64,000 nucleotides of DNA. It comes from Neobacillus thermocopriae. GTDB taxonomy: Bacteria; Bacillota; Bacilli; Bacillales; Cytobacillaceae. Shown in pieces: positions 8,864 to 19,494 of the stretch; position 1 is the stretch's first letter; the number at the start of each line of letters is the position of its first letter. The notes below the pieces were generated by a model. That model did no database searches. It was not told where the DNA came from and worked only from the letters and a program-made list of their open reading frames with translations. A program made the position numbers and the translations under genes. The stretch is taken from NCBI RefSeq assembly GCF_010975035.1, contig NZ_JAAIUV010000012.1, forward strand, positions 1 to 64,000, read 5' to 3'.

Positions 8864-8877
8864 TGAAAACGCTTGCA
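8864..8877 (+). promoter_or_regulatory. Candidate cre (CcpA) site upstream of glutamate synthase
   Basis: TGAAAACGCTTGCA fits the catabolite-responsive element consensus TGWNANCGNTNWCA with one mismatch. It lies about 100 nt upstream of the predicted start of transcription of the glutamate synthase gene, a position that would favour activation or an indirect role. The evidence is a motif match only. Confidence 0.4.
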
Positions 8878-8937
8878 ATTTTAGGCTTCTCCTTCTATCT
8901 CTCATTCCTATCTTCATCCACTTTTTTGAATATTTAT

Positions 8938-8966
8938 TTGATTTCCGAAAATTCATATGATAATAT
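8938..8966 (+). promoter_or_regulatory. Sigma-A promoter of glutamate synthase gene
   Basis: TTGATT (8938-8943), a 17-nt spacer and TAATAT (8961-8966). This implies a leader of about 125 nt before the ATG at 9100. Confidence 0.55.
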
Positions 8967-9099
8967 AAATTTATTATTTTTCCATTCTTTAATTTTATGC
9001 CTCATTAAAGTGTCAAATCCAATTCACAATACTACTCGCAATTAATCTATCATAGGAGGTGAAGTGGCTTACTGAGGAATACCTCGAAAAGCCCATAAC

Positions 9100-12000
9100 A
9101 TGACAGAAAAATGGACCCCAGCTATTTTCAAAGATTTCCATAAGCAGGAACATGATGCTTGTGGGATTGTCGCTTGCCTTGAAAAGCACAAAATCCCAAC
9201 AAGGAAAAATATTTTTGACTGTATTGACGCCCTTGTAACGATGAACCACCGTGCAGGTTTTATTAATGGCGAGGGCGACGGTGTTGGAATTCATATCGAT
9301 ATTCCAGTTGCACTTTGGAAAGAGAAATTAGTTCAAGCAGATCTAAATCCTTCTCTCGTGGAGAAAGAACAATTTGCTGTCGGCCATGTTTTTGTTAGCC
9401 AAAAATCAGATTGGAAAACTACAAAACAGGAATTAATCACGAAAATTAAAAATCATGGATTAGAACTAATATTTGAGACAGATCAGGTTACAGACCCAAC
9501 TGCCCTTGGTCCAATTGCCATTCAGGAGAATCCTGTCTTTTGGCAGTTTGCTTGTCTTTCTGACAAAAAAGGGCAAGAACTAACCAAGGTCCTTTTTGAA
9601 ACATTAATAGATTTTGAGAAAAATGAGCATGTTCATGTTGCCTCATTAAGTCAAAACCATGTCGTCTACAAAGTTATGGGAGCCGGAGATATTCTTCCGC
9701 GTTATTATAACGACTTAGCCAACCCGCTCGTGGCTTCGACAATGACACTTGGACATAACCGATATTCGACAAATACACTATCAAACTTTTTCCGGGTACA
9801 GCCTTTCAGCGTCCTTGGTCATAATGGAGAAATTAACACCATTGCCAAGCTTCGTGACGAAGCTAAAATGATTGGTGTGCCTCTTGTAAAAGACGGCAGT
9901 GACTCACAAGACCTAAGCCGGACAATGGAAACGTTCATTTGTCGAGATGGCTATACCCTATTTGAAGTGATGGACCTTTTGTTCCCGCCTATCATCAATG
10001 AAATCAAAGCATATCCAGATCATTTACAAGATTTATATACTTATCTCCGTGAAGGATGGGGGCACTTTGCCCAAGGTCCGGCCGGTATCGTATCCCGCTA
10101 TGCTGATGAAGCTGTGTTTAGCGTGGATGCTTTAGGACTTCGACCACTTTGGATGCTCGAAACGGAAACCTCATACCTCTTCTCGTCTGAACCGGGAATT
10201 ATTCCAACAACCGAGTATGTAAATGATCCAAAGCCATTAGCACCTGGTGAAAAGGTGGGCTTTAAATGGAATGGCCAAGTGCTTGATGTTTACGAACATA
10301 CCGAATATCAAAATGAAGTCTATCGTCGTTTTTCCAATCGATTAAATCTTAGTGGATCGAGACTGCGCCTAACACCACCTTCTCTTGAAAAAACTGTAAC
10401 TATGCAATATCCGGATAAACTTCATAATGGCCAATATAAGGCATTTGGATGGGAGAGAGACCATATCCAATTAATCGAGCAAATGGCTGAAAAAGGTGTG
10501 GAGCCTATTCGTTCACTCGGTCATGACGCGCCGCTTGCCGCTTTAAATCCAGAACGTGTCAACATTGCTGATTATATTAAGGAAAGCGTAGCTGTAGTCA
10601 CGAATCCTGCAATTGACCGCGAGCGAGAAACAGAGCATTTCTCTACCCGTGTCATCATCGGAAAACGTCCTGACTTGTTTACGAACAAAGACGCTGAAAC
10701 CGTAATAGAGTTAACCACCCCATTACTTATAGAAGGAAAAGCAGGATACAATTGTTCGACAACCCTGCAACAGCCAAGTTTCGATCAAGTCGTGCAGTTT
10801 TTCCAAATACGTAAATTGACTACCTATCTTTCAATGACATTTTCTAAAGATGAGACGTTAAATGAGGCGCTTGATCGATTGGCAAATGAAGCAGTCGAAG
10901 CAGTCCAATCAGGTAAAAGCTTGCTCATTTTAGATGATAGTAAAGCTCATCAAGAAGAGGCCTATTGGATTGACCCACATCTAGTGACATCCGCCATTGA
11001 TCAGGCATTAGTCAAAGCAGAGTTAAGAAGAGATTGCTCATTATTAGTACGTTCAGCAGCCATTCGTTCTTTACACGACATCATTACTGTATTTGGCTTA
11101 GGAGCAGATTTAATCAGTCCTTATTATATGTTCCTGACTGTTCTAGGTGAGACGGAAAAACCATTAATCAATTTATACAGTGCTTTAACAAAAGGGTTAG
11201 AAAAAGTAATATCCACCATTGGAATCCATGAACTCCGCGGGTATGGTCGCCTATTCTCAAGCATAGGGTTACATGAAGAGGTTGCTAAAGTTTTAAATAT
11301 CATCAACTTCTTTGGTTCCGATCAAATAGAGACCGACTTTGAAGCAATGAAGCAAGATGCTTTGAAAAGAGCAGAAGATTTCCATAATGAAAAAGAACGA
11401 ATCGGAAAAACCTTCCATCTTTTCCCACGTATTTGGAAGTCCATTAGCGAGTTAGCAAGTACTGGAGATTATGGTGTGTACCGCGATAAGATTACAGAGC
11501 AAGAAACAATGAATCCAACAACAATTCGCCATTTAATTGGATTGAAACAGAGTGAAAAGCCATTATCACCTGAGGAAGTCGACATTCGTGTAGGAGAACA
11601 TGATTTGCCATTTGTCATTTCTTCCATGTCATTTGGCTCGCAAAATGAGATTGCCTTCCGTGCCTATGCAGAAGGGGCAGACCGCTTAAACATGGTGAGT
11701 CTAAACGGTGAAGGCGGAGAAATCAAAGATATGCTTGGCAAATATCCACGCACCCGCGGTCAACAAGTAGCATCTGGTAGATTTGGTGTCAATGCTGAGC
11801 TATTAAACTCTTCTAATCTATTAGAAATTAAGATTGGCCAAGGGGCAAAACCTGGTGAAGGCGGTCACTTACCTGGTTCAAAGGTAACAGCAAAGGTAGC
11901 AGCTGCACGGAATGCGACGCTCGGTTCCGATTTAATTTCACCATCAAATAACCATGACATTTATTCGATTGAGGACCTTGCCCAAATGATCCTTGAATTG

Positions 12001-13569
12001 AAAACAGCCAATGACCAAGCAAAAATTGCGGTTAAGGTACCTGTCGTTCCGAACATTGGAACCATTGCAGTTGGTATCGCAAAAGCTGGTGCAGATATTA
12101 TTACATTAAGTGGATTTGACGGTGGAACTGGTGCTGCCAGAATCCATGCTCTGCAACATGTTGGTCTACCGGTTGAAATCGGAGTAAAAGCAGCTCATAA
12201 CGCTCTATTGGAGAGTGGATTACGCCATAAAGTAGAGCTATGGGCTGACGGTGGTATAAAAAGTGCCATGGACGTCATGAAAATTATGCTACTTGGAGCC
12301 AACCGTGTCGGTTTTGGTACATTGGCAATGCTATCTATCGGCTGTACGACATGTCGTGGTTGTCACTTAGACACCTGCCATGTTGGTATCGCGACTCAAA
12401 TTGAATCAGAAGCACAGGCGAAAGAACATGGGCTCCGCCGATTTGTACCACGTCAATTTGATAAAGCGGTACAAGGAATCGTAAACCTTTTTGGCGCATT
12501 TGGCCAAGAATTAAAAGCCATTGCTGCTTCAATGGGAATTAAGAATCTCCAAGATGCTGTTGGACGTTCCGATCTATTAGAACAGGTGAAAGGTGAAGGA
12601 CAGCTTAACCTTTCATATTTACTCAAACCATTATTCATCAGCCAATTTGCAAAAATGGAAGATTCAAAATCTACATTGGAAGTACTCATGCAAGTGGCTT
12701 GCGGTGCGGAATATTTAGATGCAAGTGTAGATCAACTTCAATCTTCAAGGGAATTTGTCAGTGTCACATCCAATCAGCGTGTATTGGGAAGCCGTGTTTC
12801 CTGCCACCGCGTGCGTGGCCGTTTGGACGGCTCTTATAGGCAGCTTCCTCCTGTTCAGCTTAAGTATAAGGAAGGTTCCATTCCTGGAAACGGCCTTGGT
12901 GCCTACAACAGTGATGGAATCGAGATCACCGTAAATGGTGGTGGTCAAGACGGCGTTGGTAAAACATCTTATGGTGGAAGTATTCATGTTCTTAAAGCAA
13001 AAGGAAAAAATGGCAAATATGTAAACGGGTCTGTTGGTAAAGGATTTGGTTATGGAGCACAACGTGGTCTACTCGTTGCTCAAGGAAACGCAGATGCTCG
13101 TGCCGGCATCCGCTTATCTGGTGCAGACATGATCATTGGCGGTCAATTGGTAAAACCTATCCCTGAAAATGAAAATGGAAATATAGGTTCGAATGCAAAT
13201 ATTAAAGGATTTGCATTCGAATACATGACTAACGGGCGAGGCCTTGTTCTCGGGGATCCAGGTCCATGGATTTGTGCAGGTATGACTGGCGGTGTCGTTT
13301 ATATTCGTCAACAGCCTGAAATGGGGTTAACGAAAAAAGCTATTGAGAGAAGAATTGCCAAAGGTGCTAAAGTATCTATTGAAGAATTAAATGAAAAAGG
13401 CAAACAGGACGTTCTTGAACTATTAACAAAATATGCTAATTTACTAGAATCTAATGGTCAGGCCGAAGAAGCTGAGCAGCTGCAATGTTTAATTCAGGCA
13501 CCAGAGAAGCACTTTGTGCAGATTGTTCCAGTTAAAGAGCAAGCCGACCCATCCGTTTCAACTGAATAA
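9100..13569 (+). CDS. gltB: Glutamate synthase large subunit (glutamine amidotransferase plus FMN/Fe-S synthase)
   Basis: 1489 residues, slightly below the usual 1500-1520. Order: N-terminal class II amidotransferase with nucleophile C21 in EHDACGIV after a short propeptide; central domain; FMN-binding synthase barrel with 3Fe-4S cysteines C1082, C1088 and C1093 (C-x5-C-x4-C, plus an extra C1085); and a C-terminal GXGXG beta-helix (GGGQDGVGKTSYGG, then GFGYGAQRG). It makes two glutamates from glutamine and 2-oxoglutarate. The sequence departs clearly from B. subtilis GltA. No gltD small subunit is adjacent, so electron input must come from a distant partner. The ATG at 9100 is poorly served by a ribosome site; a strong AGGAGGTGA lies 38 nt upstream. 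Confidence 0.92.
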   Translation: MTEKWTPAIFKDFHKQEHDACGIVACLEKHKIPTRKNIFDCIDALVTMNHRAGFINGEGDGVGIHIDIPVALWKEKLVQADLNPSLVEKEQFAVGHVFVSQKSDWKTTKQELITKIKNHGLELIFETDQVTDPTALGPIAIQENPVFWQFACLSDKKGQELTKVLFETLIDFEKNEHVHVASLSQNHVVYKVMGAGDILPRYYNDLANPLVASTMTLGHNRYSTNTLSNFFRVQPFSVLGHNGEINTIAKLRDEAKMIGVPLVKDGSDSQDLSRTMETFICRDGYTLFEVMDLLFPPIINEIKAYPDHLQDLYTYLREGWGHFAQGPAGIVSRYADEAVFSVDALGLRPLWMLETETSYLFSSEPGIIPTTEYVNDPKPLAPGEKVGFKWNGQVLDVYEHTEYQNEVYRRFSNRLNLSGSRLRLTPPSLEKTVTMQYPDKLHNGQYKAFGWERDHIQLIEQMAEKGVEPIRSLGHDAPLAALNPERVNIADYIKESVAVVTNPAIDRERETEHFSTRVIIGKRPDLFTNKDAETVIELTTPLLIEGKAGYNCSTTLQQPSFDQVVQFFQIRKLTTYLSMTFSKDETLNEALDRLANEAVEAVQSGKSLLILDDSKAHQEEAYWIDPHLVTSAIDQALVKAELRRDCSLLVRSAAIRSLHDIITVFGLGADLISPYYMFLTVLGETEKPLINLYSALTKGLEKVISTIGIHELRGYGRLFSSIGLHEEVAKVLNIINFFGSDQIETDFEAMKQDALKRAEDFHNEKERIGKTFHLFPRIWKSISELASTGDYGVYRDKITEQETMNPTTIRHLIGLKQSEKPLSPEEVDIRVGEHDLPFVISSMSFGSQNEIAFRAYAEGADRLNMVSLNGEGGEIKDMLGKYPRTRGQQVASGRFGVNAELLNSSNLLEIKIGQGAKPGEGGHLPGSKVTAKVAAARNATLGSDLISPSNNHDIYSIEDLAQMILELKTANDQAKIAVKVPVVPNIGTIAVGIAKAGADIITLSGFDGGTGAARIHALQHVGLPVEIGVKAAHNALLESGLRHKVELWADGGIKSAMDVMKIMLLGANRVGFGTLAMLSIGCTTCRGCHLDTCHVGIATQIESEAQAKEHGLRRFVPRQFDKAVQGIVNLFGAFGQELKAIAASMGIKNLQDAVGRSDLLEQVKGEGQLNLSYLLKPLFISQFAKMEDSKSTLEVLMQVACGAEYLDASVDQLQSSREFVSVTSNQRVLGSRVSCHRVRGRLDGSYRQLPPVQLKYKEGSIPGNGLGAYNSDGIEITVNGGGQDGVGKTSYGGSIHVLKAKGKNGKYVNGSVGKGFGYGAQRGLLVAQGNADARAGIRLSGADMIIGGQLVKPIPENENGNIGSNANIKGFAFEYMTNGRGLVLGDPGPWICAGMTGGVVYIRQQPEMGLTKKAIERRIAKGAKVSIEELNEKGKQDVLELLTKYANLLESNGQAEEAEQLQCLIQAPEKHFVQIVPVKEQADPSVSTE

Positions 13570-13594
13570 TTTCCTTTAATAGGTTCCTTTTTTG

Positions 13595-13626
13595 GCATCC
13601 GCATTCAATTGGCGGATGCTTTTTTT
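13595..13626 (+). terminator. Terminator after glutamate synthase gene
   Basis: GCATCCGC / GCGGATGC stem with a 9-nt loop followed by seven T. Confidence 0.9.
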
Positions 13627-13768
13627 CATGTAAGATACATTTCAAAAACTTAACAAAAAATTTATCATTTCTACATAAAATTTCACTTGATTATATGGTT
13701 TAATCCATGTATAGTACTTAGTTGTTTATTAATGATGAAATGTAAATTTCGAAAGGATTTTTAATAAC

Positions 13769-14839
13769 ATGAAGTTAGGTGCCCGCATCTTTAAAACGGG
13801 AATAGCAATTGTTTTATCACTTTATCTGGCTCAGTTGCTAAATTCTCCTTCACCAGTTTTTGCAGCAATTGCCGCGATCTTTGCGATACAACCGACCATT
13901 TATCGGTCTTATTTAACCATTATTGAACAAATTCAATCCAATATCATCGGAGCCTTACTAGCAGTTTTTTGTGTATTACTATTAGGAAATCATTTTATTG
14001 TCGTAGGCTTAGCTGCAATTCTTGTGATTACACTTAATTTAAAACTGAAGCTGGAAAACACGATTGGACTTTCTTTAGTTACTTTAATTTCTATCATGGA
14101 AACACCTGCTGAAAATTTCATACAATTTGCTGGGATTCGATTTTCCACTATTATGATAGGGGTATTCTCTGCTTTCCTTGTAAACCTTGTATTTATGCCC
14201 CCTAAATATGAAAACAAACTCTACCAAAAGATTGTGGAAACGACAGAAAAGATTATTAAATGGATTCGCTTAAGCACTCGTCAAGACTTCGACCATCAGC
14301 TCCTCAAAACCGAAATTGAAAAATTAAGAGACAGTGTGAAAGCGATGGAGCAATTTTATTCGATGTATAAGGAAGAACGAAGCTATTTCAAAAAGAAACA
14401 TTTAGAAAAATCCCGCAAACTGGTAATTTACCGGCAGATGATCATAACGGCCAATAAAGGATTAAATACATTAAAAAAATTACATCGATTTGAAAACGAA
14501 GTATTAATGCTTCCTGAGGAGTTTAGGCAAGCACTACAAGAACAAGTGGATAATCTTATTTATTTCCACGAGCAGCTGATGCTGAGATTTATTGGAAAAG
14601 TGCCTACTCCCCCTTCTAATCAAGAAGAAAAAGTAACCATTAATAAAAAGGAACTATATGATTTCTTTTTAGCCTATCAAAGTGAAATGTATGGTCAAAA
14701 TAATCCACATCTTTTCCATACGATGCAAATTGTTTCGGCGATTATTGATTATTCAGAACAAGTAGAACATCTCGATGTGCTGATTACGAGTTTTCATTAC
14801 TACCATCACGACGAAATGTGCATTGAAGAGAATCAATAG
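13769..14839 (+). CDS. Aromatic acid exporter family (YgaE-like, DUF939/ArAE) membrane protein
   Basis: 356 residues. The N-terminal 150 residues hold four to six closely packed helices with the FUSC/ArAE-type SPVFAAIAAIFAIQPT motif near residues 28-43; the C-terminal 200 residues are charged, helical and probably cytoplasmic. The position between gsaB and ygaD matches ygaE in B. subtilis. Related proteins are thought to export aromatic carboxylates, but no substrate is established for this one. The start ATG is preceded by GAAAGGA, a moderate ribosome site. Confidence 0.82.
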   Translation: MKLGARIFKTGIAIVLSLYLAQLLNSPSPVFAAIAAIFAIQPTIYRSYLTIIEQIQSNIIGALLAVFCVLLLGNHFIVVGLAAILVITLNLKLKLENTIGLSLVTLISIMETPAENFIQFAGIRFSTIMIGVFSAFLVNLVFMPPKYENKLYQKIVETTEKIIKWIRLSTRQDFDHQLLKTEIEKLRDSVKAMEQFYSMYKEERSYFKKKHLEKSRKLVIYRQMIITANKGLNTLKKLHRFENEVLMLPEEFRQALQEQVDNLIYFHEQLMLRFIGKVPTPPSNQEEKVTINKKELYDFFLAYQSEMYGQNNPHLFHTMQIVSAIIDYSEQVEHLDVLITSFHYYHHDEMCIEENQ

Positions 14840-14910
14840 TCTTCCTTGCACATTGATAAAAAGCTAAATTTTACAACAGAAATCAACAGACAAGGGAGAA
14901 AATAACCAAA

Positions 14911-14952
14911 AAGAGGGTGTTCCTAAAATTATACTTTTAGGAACACCCTCTT
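14911..14952. terminator. Bidirectional terminator between ygaE-like and ygaD-like genes
   Basis: A perfect 18-bp inverted repeat, AAGAGGGTGTTCCTAAAA and its complement, with a 6-nt loop lies between two convergent genes. Confidence 0.85.
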
Positions 14953-15014
14953 ACGTTTTGATGAAAATGTATGTTTTCAACTCATGGAATGTCTTTCGAA
15001 GACCCTTTTATGGC

Positions 15015-16784
15015 TTAGCACGGTGCTTGCTCTTTTCTACTTTCCAATTGCTGAACTTGAAATAATTGATAATAATTCCCTTTTTTTACCATTAATTCCT
15101 CATGTGTACCTATCTCCACAATTTGTCCATGTTCGATCAAAACAATTCGGTCAGCGTGAGTAATCGTCGATAAGCGATGAGCAACAATAAAAGTCGTCCG
15201 ATCCTTTGCTAATTCTTCTAATGCCTCTTGGATGAAATGTTCACTCTCTAAATCAAGAGCAGAAGTCGCCTCATCTAATATTAAGATTGGCGGATTTTTT
15301 AAGAACACACGAGCAATAGCAATCCGCTGTTTTTGACCACCAGAGAGCTTCACACCTCTTTCACCGACTTTTGTGTCATATCCTTCTGACAACTGTGTAA
15401 TAAATTCATGAGCGTTTGCCGCAATCGCCGCTCGAACTACTTCTTCCTCACTTGCGTCTGGTTTTCCTAATAGAATATTATCCCTAACTGATTCACTAAA
15501 CAAAAAATTATCTTGGAAAACCACACCGATTTTGTCTCTTAGAGATTGGACACGAAAACGCCGAATATCCATTCCATCAAGGAGGATCCTCCCCTCTGTC
15601 ACATCATAAAAACGTGGAATTAAACTTACTAGCGTTGATTTTCCTCCACCACTCATACCAACAAGTGCTATGGTTTCCCCTTTTTTCACATGTAAATTAA
15701 TATTTTTTAAAACCAAATCCTCTTTTTCATGATAGGAAAAGGAAACATTCTCAAAAATAATATCCCCTTTTACCTGTTTCAAATCCATCGCGTCTTTTTC
15801 ATCCGTAATATCATATTTTTCATCCAAAAACTCAAAAACCCGATCCATAGAAGCAAAAGACTGTGTAATCGTAGTAGAAGAATTAACCAATCTTCTAAGT
15901 GGATTATATAACTTGTCAATATAAGCAAAAAACGCAACCATAGTTCCTAATGAAAGTTGCCCTTGTATGACCAAATAAGCTGAATAACCAATCACAATTA
16001 ATGGAGCAATATCAGTAATAGTATTGACTGCGGAAAATGACTTGGCATTCCAGCTAGTGTGATTTAGCGCTTTGTCCAAAAAATTTCGATTCTGTTTGTC
16101 GAACAGAGCTTGTTCATGTTTTTCGATGGCAAAGCTCTTTATGACTGGCATCCCTTGTACTCTTTCATGTAAATAACTTTGCACATCAGCAAGTGCTTGA
16201 GACCGTATTCTTGTTAGCCTACGCAAATTTCCGAAAAAGTATTTGATTGAGAAAGCGTAAAGAGGAAAAAGCAAAATCGAGACAAATGTTAGTTTTATAT
16301 CTAAAGAAAACATGAGAAAAATAGCAATAATGATGGTAGCAACATCGAGCCATAGATTCATTAATCCTGTTACAACAAAAGTTTTTGTCTGCTCTACATC
16401 ATTAATCACACGAGAGATGATTTCCCCTGCACGGTTGTTTCTATAGTATTTAAAGCTGAGCTTTTGAATATGCCTATACATCGTATTCCGAATATCATAT
16501 AAAATTTTATTAGATGTCCATTGTGCAAAATACTGACGATAATATTCAATAGGTGGCCTAAGGATAACAAAAATAATGAACATCATACTTAAAATAAATA
16601 ATAATTTTTTTATTTTTTCATCCGGGATTAGTTCTGGATTTTGAACAATGTCATCCACGACATATTTAATTAACATCGGAATAATGAGAGGAATGGAGAA
16701 TTTAATAATCCCAATAATTATTGTGGCTATGATTTGCCAACGATATGGTTTAACAAATTGAAGGTATCTTCGGATACTGCTCAC
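15015..16784 (-). CDS. ABC transporter, fused membrane and ATPase domains (YgaD-like exporter)
   Basis: A 589-residue type IV exporter half-transporter: six-helix membrane domain at about 1-320, nucleotide-binding domain at about 340-575. Walker A is GMSGGGKST (near 375), where the doubled Gly after Ser is typical of YgaD; signature LSGGQKQR; Walker [13 protein letters not shown]; switch IVAHRLST. It presumably works as a homodimer, moving lipids or drugs outward; the substrate is unknown. The start is GTG with GGGGGG 7 nt upstream. It is convergent with the ygaE-like gene and in the same order as B. subtilis. Confidence 0.92.
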   Translation of the reverse strand: MSSIRRYLQFVKPYRWQIIATIIIGIIKFSIPLIIPMLIKYVVDDIVQNPELIPDEKIKKLLFILSMMFIIFVILRPPIEYYRQYFAQWTSNKILYDIRNTMYRHIQKLSFKYYRNNRAGEIISRVINDVEQTKTFVVTGLMNLWLDVATIIIAIFLMFSLDIKLTFVSILLFPLYAFSIKYFFGNLRRLTRIRSQALADVQSYLHERVQGMPVIKSFAIEKHEQALFDKQNRNFLDKALNHTSWNAKSFSAVNTITDIAPLIVIGYSAYLVIQGQLSLGTMVAFFAYIDKLYNPLRRLVNSSTTITQSFASMDRVFEFLDEKYDITDEKDAMDLKQVKGDIIFENVSFSYHEKEDLVLKNINLHVKKGETIALVGMSGGGKSTLVSLIPRFYDVTEGRILLDGMDIRRFRVQSLRDKIGVVFQDNFLFSESVRDNILLGKPDASEEEVVRAAIAANAHEFITQLSEGYDTKVGERGVKLSGGQKQRIAIARVFLKNPPILILDEATSALDLESEHFIQEALEELAKDRTTFIVAHRLSTITHADRIVLIEHGQIVEIGTHEELMVKKGNYYQLFQVQQLESRKEQAPC

Positions 16785-16921
16785 AGACAGTCCCCCCTCT
16801 TCCTAAATAACTTAACTGTTCCTTTTGCACCGCACTAGATATAAATGATTTAATGGCCAAGAAAGTTATTTAACCAATGGTTAACTCACCGCCAAATATC
16901 TTAACCCTTCTTTTCCTATCA

Positions 16922-16954
16922 AAAAAATAAATACCTGTTGACTCTCTCAACAGG
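16922..16954 (-). terminator. Terminator of ygaC
   Basis: Leftward CCTGTTGA / TCAACAGG stem with a 5-nt loop and a T-rich tail (TATTTATTTTTTT), 20 nt after the ygaC stop. Confidence 0.85.
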
Positions 16955-16973
16955 CATTTTCCCCTACATTCAA

Positions 16974-17504
16974 TTATCGTCTGTATGTTAAATACCTTTC
17001 ATACCAAATATCGATAAAATCGGGGGCAAAAGGGCCACTCCTCTGTCTGATCCATTGAATGAGTTTGTCCACATTTCTTTTTAAAATTTGATCAATCACG
17101 TCCGGGTAATTCATTTCCCGGCGATGGCGTTCATACTCATCCTCATCGAGCAAATGAAAGGTCATGTCAGGATATACCTTAATATCCAAATCATAATCGA
17201 TATACTTTAATGCTTCACCATCAAATATAAAAGGTGAACTAATATTGCAATAGTAATAAATTCCATCTTCTCGAATCATTCCGATTACATTAAACCAATG
17301 CTGAGAATGAAAGTAACAAATGGCCGGTTCTCTAGTTATCCATGTCCTTCCATCTGATTCTGTTACAAGAGTCCGATCATTTCCGCCAATGACCAAATTC
17401 TGTGTTCCTTTTAAAACCGTCGTTTCCTCCCAGACGCGATGGATGTGCCCATTGTGTTTATAGCTATGTATTTGTATTGGTTCACCTTCGATGGGTACGC
17501 CCAT
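16974..17504 (-). CDS. ygaC: Nucleoside tri/diphosphate phosphatase of the DUF402 family (YgaC/NtdP)
   Basis: A 176-residue protein with the DUF402 barrel signatures [25 protein letters not shown] and the metal-ligand segment [13 protein letters not shown] near 115-127. Staphylococcal NtdP, a close relative, hydrolyses nucleoside tri- and diphosphates with a divalent metal, so the same activity is expected here. The ATG at 17504 is chosen because AGGGGAG immediately precedes it and the product then begins like YgaC; an ATG 18 nt upstream lacks a ribosome site. It has its own terminator. Confidence 0.88.
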   Translation of the reverse strand: MGVPIEGEPIQIHSYKHNGHIHRVWEETTVLKGTQNLVIGGNDRTLVTESDGRTWITREPAICYFHSQHWFNVIGMIREDGIYYYCNISSPFIFDGEALKYIDYDLDIKVYPDMTFHLLDEDEYERHRREMNYPDVIDQILKRNVDKLIQWIRQRSGPFAPDFIDIWYERYLTYRR

Positions 17505-17665
17505 TTTCTCCCCTACCTTCATTACCGAACGCTTTGCAACCTAATCTTTCCATTCATTACGACAAAAGGCAACAAAGTAAATTCCTTTTTTCTATTATTA
17601 TAACGGTTGAACACAGAATTTAAAACAAAAGAGCCATTATTTCCATGGCCCTTTGAAAAAAAACA

Positions 17666-17923
17666 CTATAAAGCAGTCGTTATATTCATTTCTCGATAAG
17701 AATTAATAACCTCTTCCGTTTGTTTTTCAAAAATGTATTGAATTTCTTTTAATTCTTTTTTCATCTTTTGAATATCTGATTGAATGCTCTCAAGGTCTGT
17801 CTCATTCTGTAATGCTTGTAGTTCGGCTTTGATTTTTTGACAACGCTCAAGTTCAGATTGAAGATATAATAATTTGTCCATCGTAACCATTTGCTCTGAA
17901 ACTAGTTTGTTAAAGTGATCCAT
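17666..17923 (-). CDS. ygaB: YgaB-like coiled-coil protein
   Basis: 85 residues, almost entirely predicted coiled coil: heptad-like LLYLQSELERCQKIKAEL and a second segment through IQKMKKELKEIQYIFEKQ. There is no membrane helix or signal. The position between sspE and ygaC matches ygaB. The start is the ATG at 17923, 5 nt after GGTGA; a GTG three codons upstream is possible. No function is known for the family. Confidence 0.75.
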   Translation of the reverse strand: MDHFNKLVSEQMVTMDKLLYLQSELERCQKIKAELQALQNETDLESIQSDIQKMKKELKEIQYIFEKQTEEVINSYREMNITTAL

Positions 17924-18038
17924 TCCCTTCACCGCCTAAAAAATTTACTATACTATGTATTCTTTCAGATCTTCTTTTTTCCTTTGACTACTTATGTTGA
18001 ATGAAAGGATATTTTGTCTTTTTTGTACCATAGAATTG

Positions 18039-18069
18039 AAAAAGGCACTCCATTCCGAGATGGAGCGCC
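18039..18069 (-). terminator. Terminator of sspE
   Basis: GGCGCTCCAT / ATGGAGTGCC stem with a 6-nt loop followed by a short T-tract on the minus strand; the plus strand also ends in TTTTT. Confidence 0.8.
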
Positions 18070-18089
18070 TTTTTCTTAAGTATGGTTAA

Positions 18090-18302
18090 TTAGCTTTGGC
18101 CAAATTGACCAGCGTTTTGGCCTTTACGTGCTTCAGCAGCTTGGTTTTGTTTTCTAACTTCTTGTGCGTTTGTTTCAGCAGCAAATTCAGTACCAAATTT
18201 ACCAGTAGTACCTGTAGTTGCTGATTGTGCGTTTTGTTGTCTTACTTCTTGGATGTTAGTTCCAGCAGTAGTTTTGTTTGGTTGTTGTTGATTGTTTGCC
18301 AT
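18090..18302 (-). CDS. sspE: Gamma-type small acid-soluble spore protein SspE
   Basis: A 70-residue, Gln/Asn/Ala/Thr-rich spore-core storage protein degraded at germination to supply amino acids. Two related repeats are visible (TNIQEVRQQNAQS and TNAQEVRKQNQAAE), with the GPR protease-type site in FGTEFAAETN. The length is a little below B. subtilis SspE (84). The start MANNQQ at 18302 has GGAGGTG 6 nt upstream; an ATG five codons earlier overlaps that site. Expression is expected in the forespore under sigma-G, but I could not find a clear sigma-G promoter. Confidence 0.92.
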   Translation of the reverse strand: MANNQQQPNKTTAGTNIQEVRQQNAQSATTGTTGKFGTEFAAETNAQEVRKQNQAAEARKGQNAGQFGQS

Positions 18303-18377
18303 TGTTATCACCTCCACGGGATTAATTTACCCTTCCCTGTGGAGATTATCCAAAAAAATTTAAATTAAGATGAAAAA

Positions 18378-19130
<753 letters not shown>

Positions 19131-19242
19131 TCATTTCCTTTCTAACTCTTTGTCTTGAGTTTAATTTTAGCTTTTCCATGCATAGAAGACAATGATTATA
19201 CAAAACTTAGGCAAAAGATCCCTTATGAAAGGATGGAATGAT

Positions 19243-19434
19243 ATGTACACAGGACGGGATATGACAGAGCTTTCCATGATGTCCATATCAGATTGGAATA
19301 ATGATGAGCTTGCTTTTTTTCATCATGCACTGCAACAAATGATACCTTATTTAAATAGTGAGGGGCAGACCATTCACAGAGAGATTATTGAGGAAATAGA
19401 AAGGCGAGGTGGGATCAAAACGCTAGGTAAATGA
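19243..19434 (+). CDS. Small conserved protein between fabL and mutY (YfhS-like by position)
   Basis: 63 residues: an acidic, helical protein beginning MYTGRDMTELSMMSISDW and ending ERRGGIKTLGK, with no membrane helix. The ATG at 19243 has AAAGGA 9 nt upstream; earlier in-frame ATGs at 19192 and 19225 lack a ribosome site. B. subtilis has yfhS at this place, so it is probably its counterpart, but I judge this by location and size only. Function unknown. Confidence 0.6.
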   Translation: MYTGRDMTELSMMSISDWNNDELAFFHHALQQMIPYLNSEGQTIHREIIEEIERRGGIKTLGK

Positions 19435-19455
19435 CTATATTTTCTTCATTGAAAA

Positions 19456-19494
19456 GCAAAGAACGCCATTTTTATTTTGGCGTTCTTTGCTGTT
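19456..19494. terminator. Bidirectional terminator overlapping the mutY stop codon
   Basis: A 13-bp stem GCAAAGAACGCCA / TGGCGTTCTTTGC with a 9-nt loop. The mutY stop codon lies in the loop, so the last codons of mutY encode one arm. It serves both convergent genes. Confidence 0.8.
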
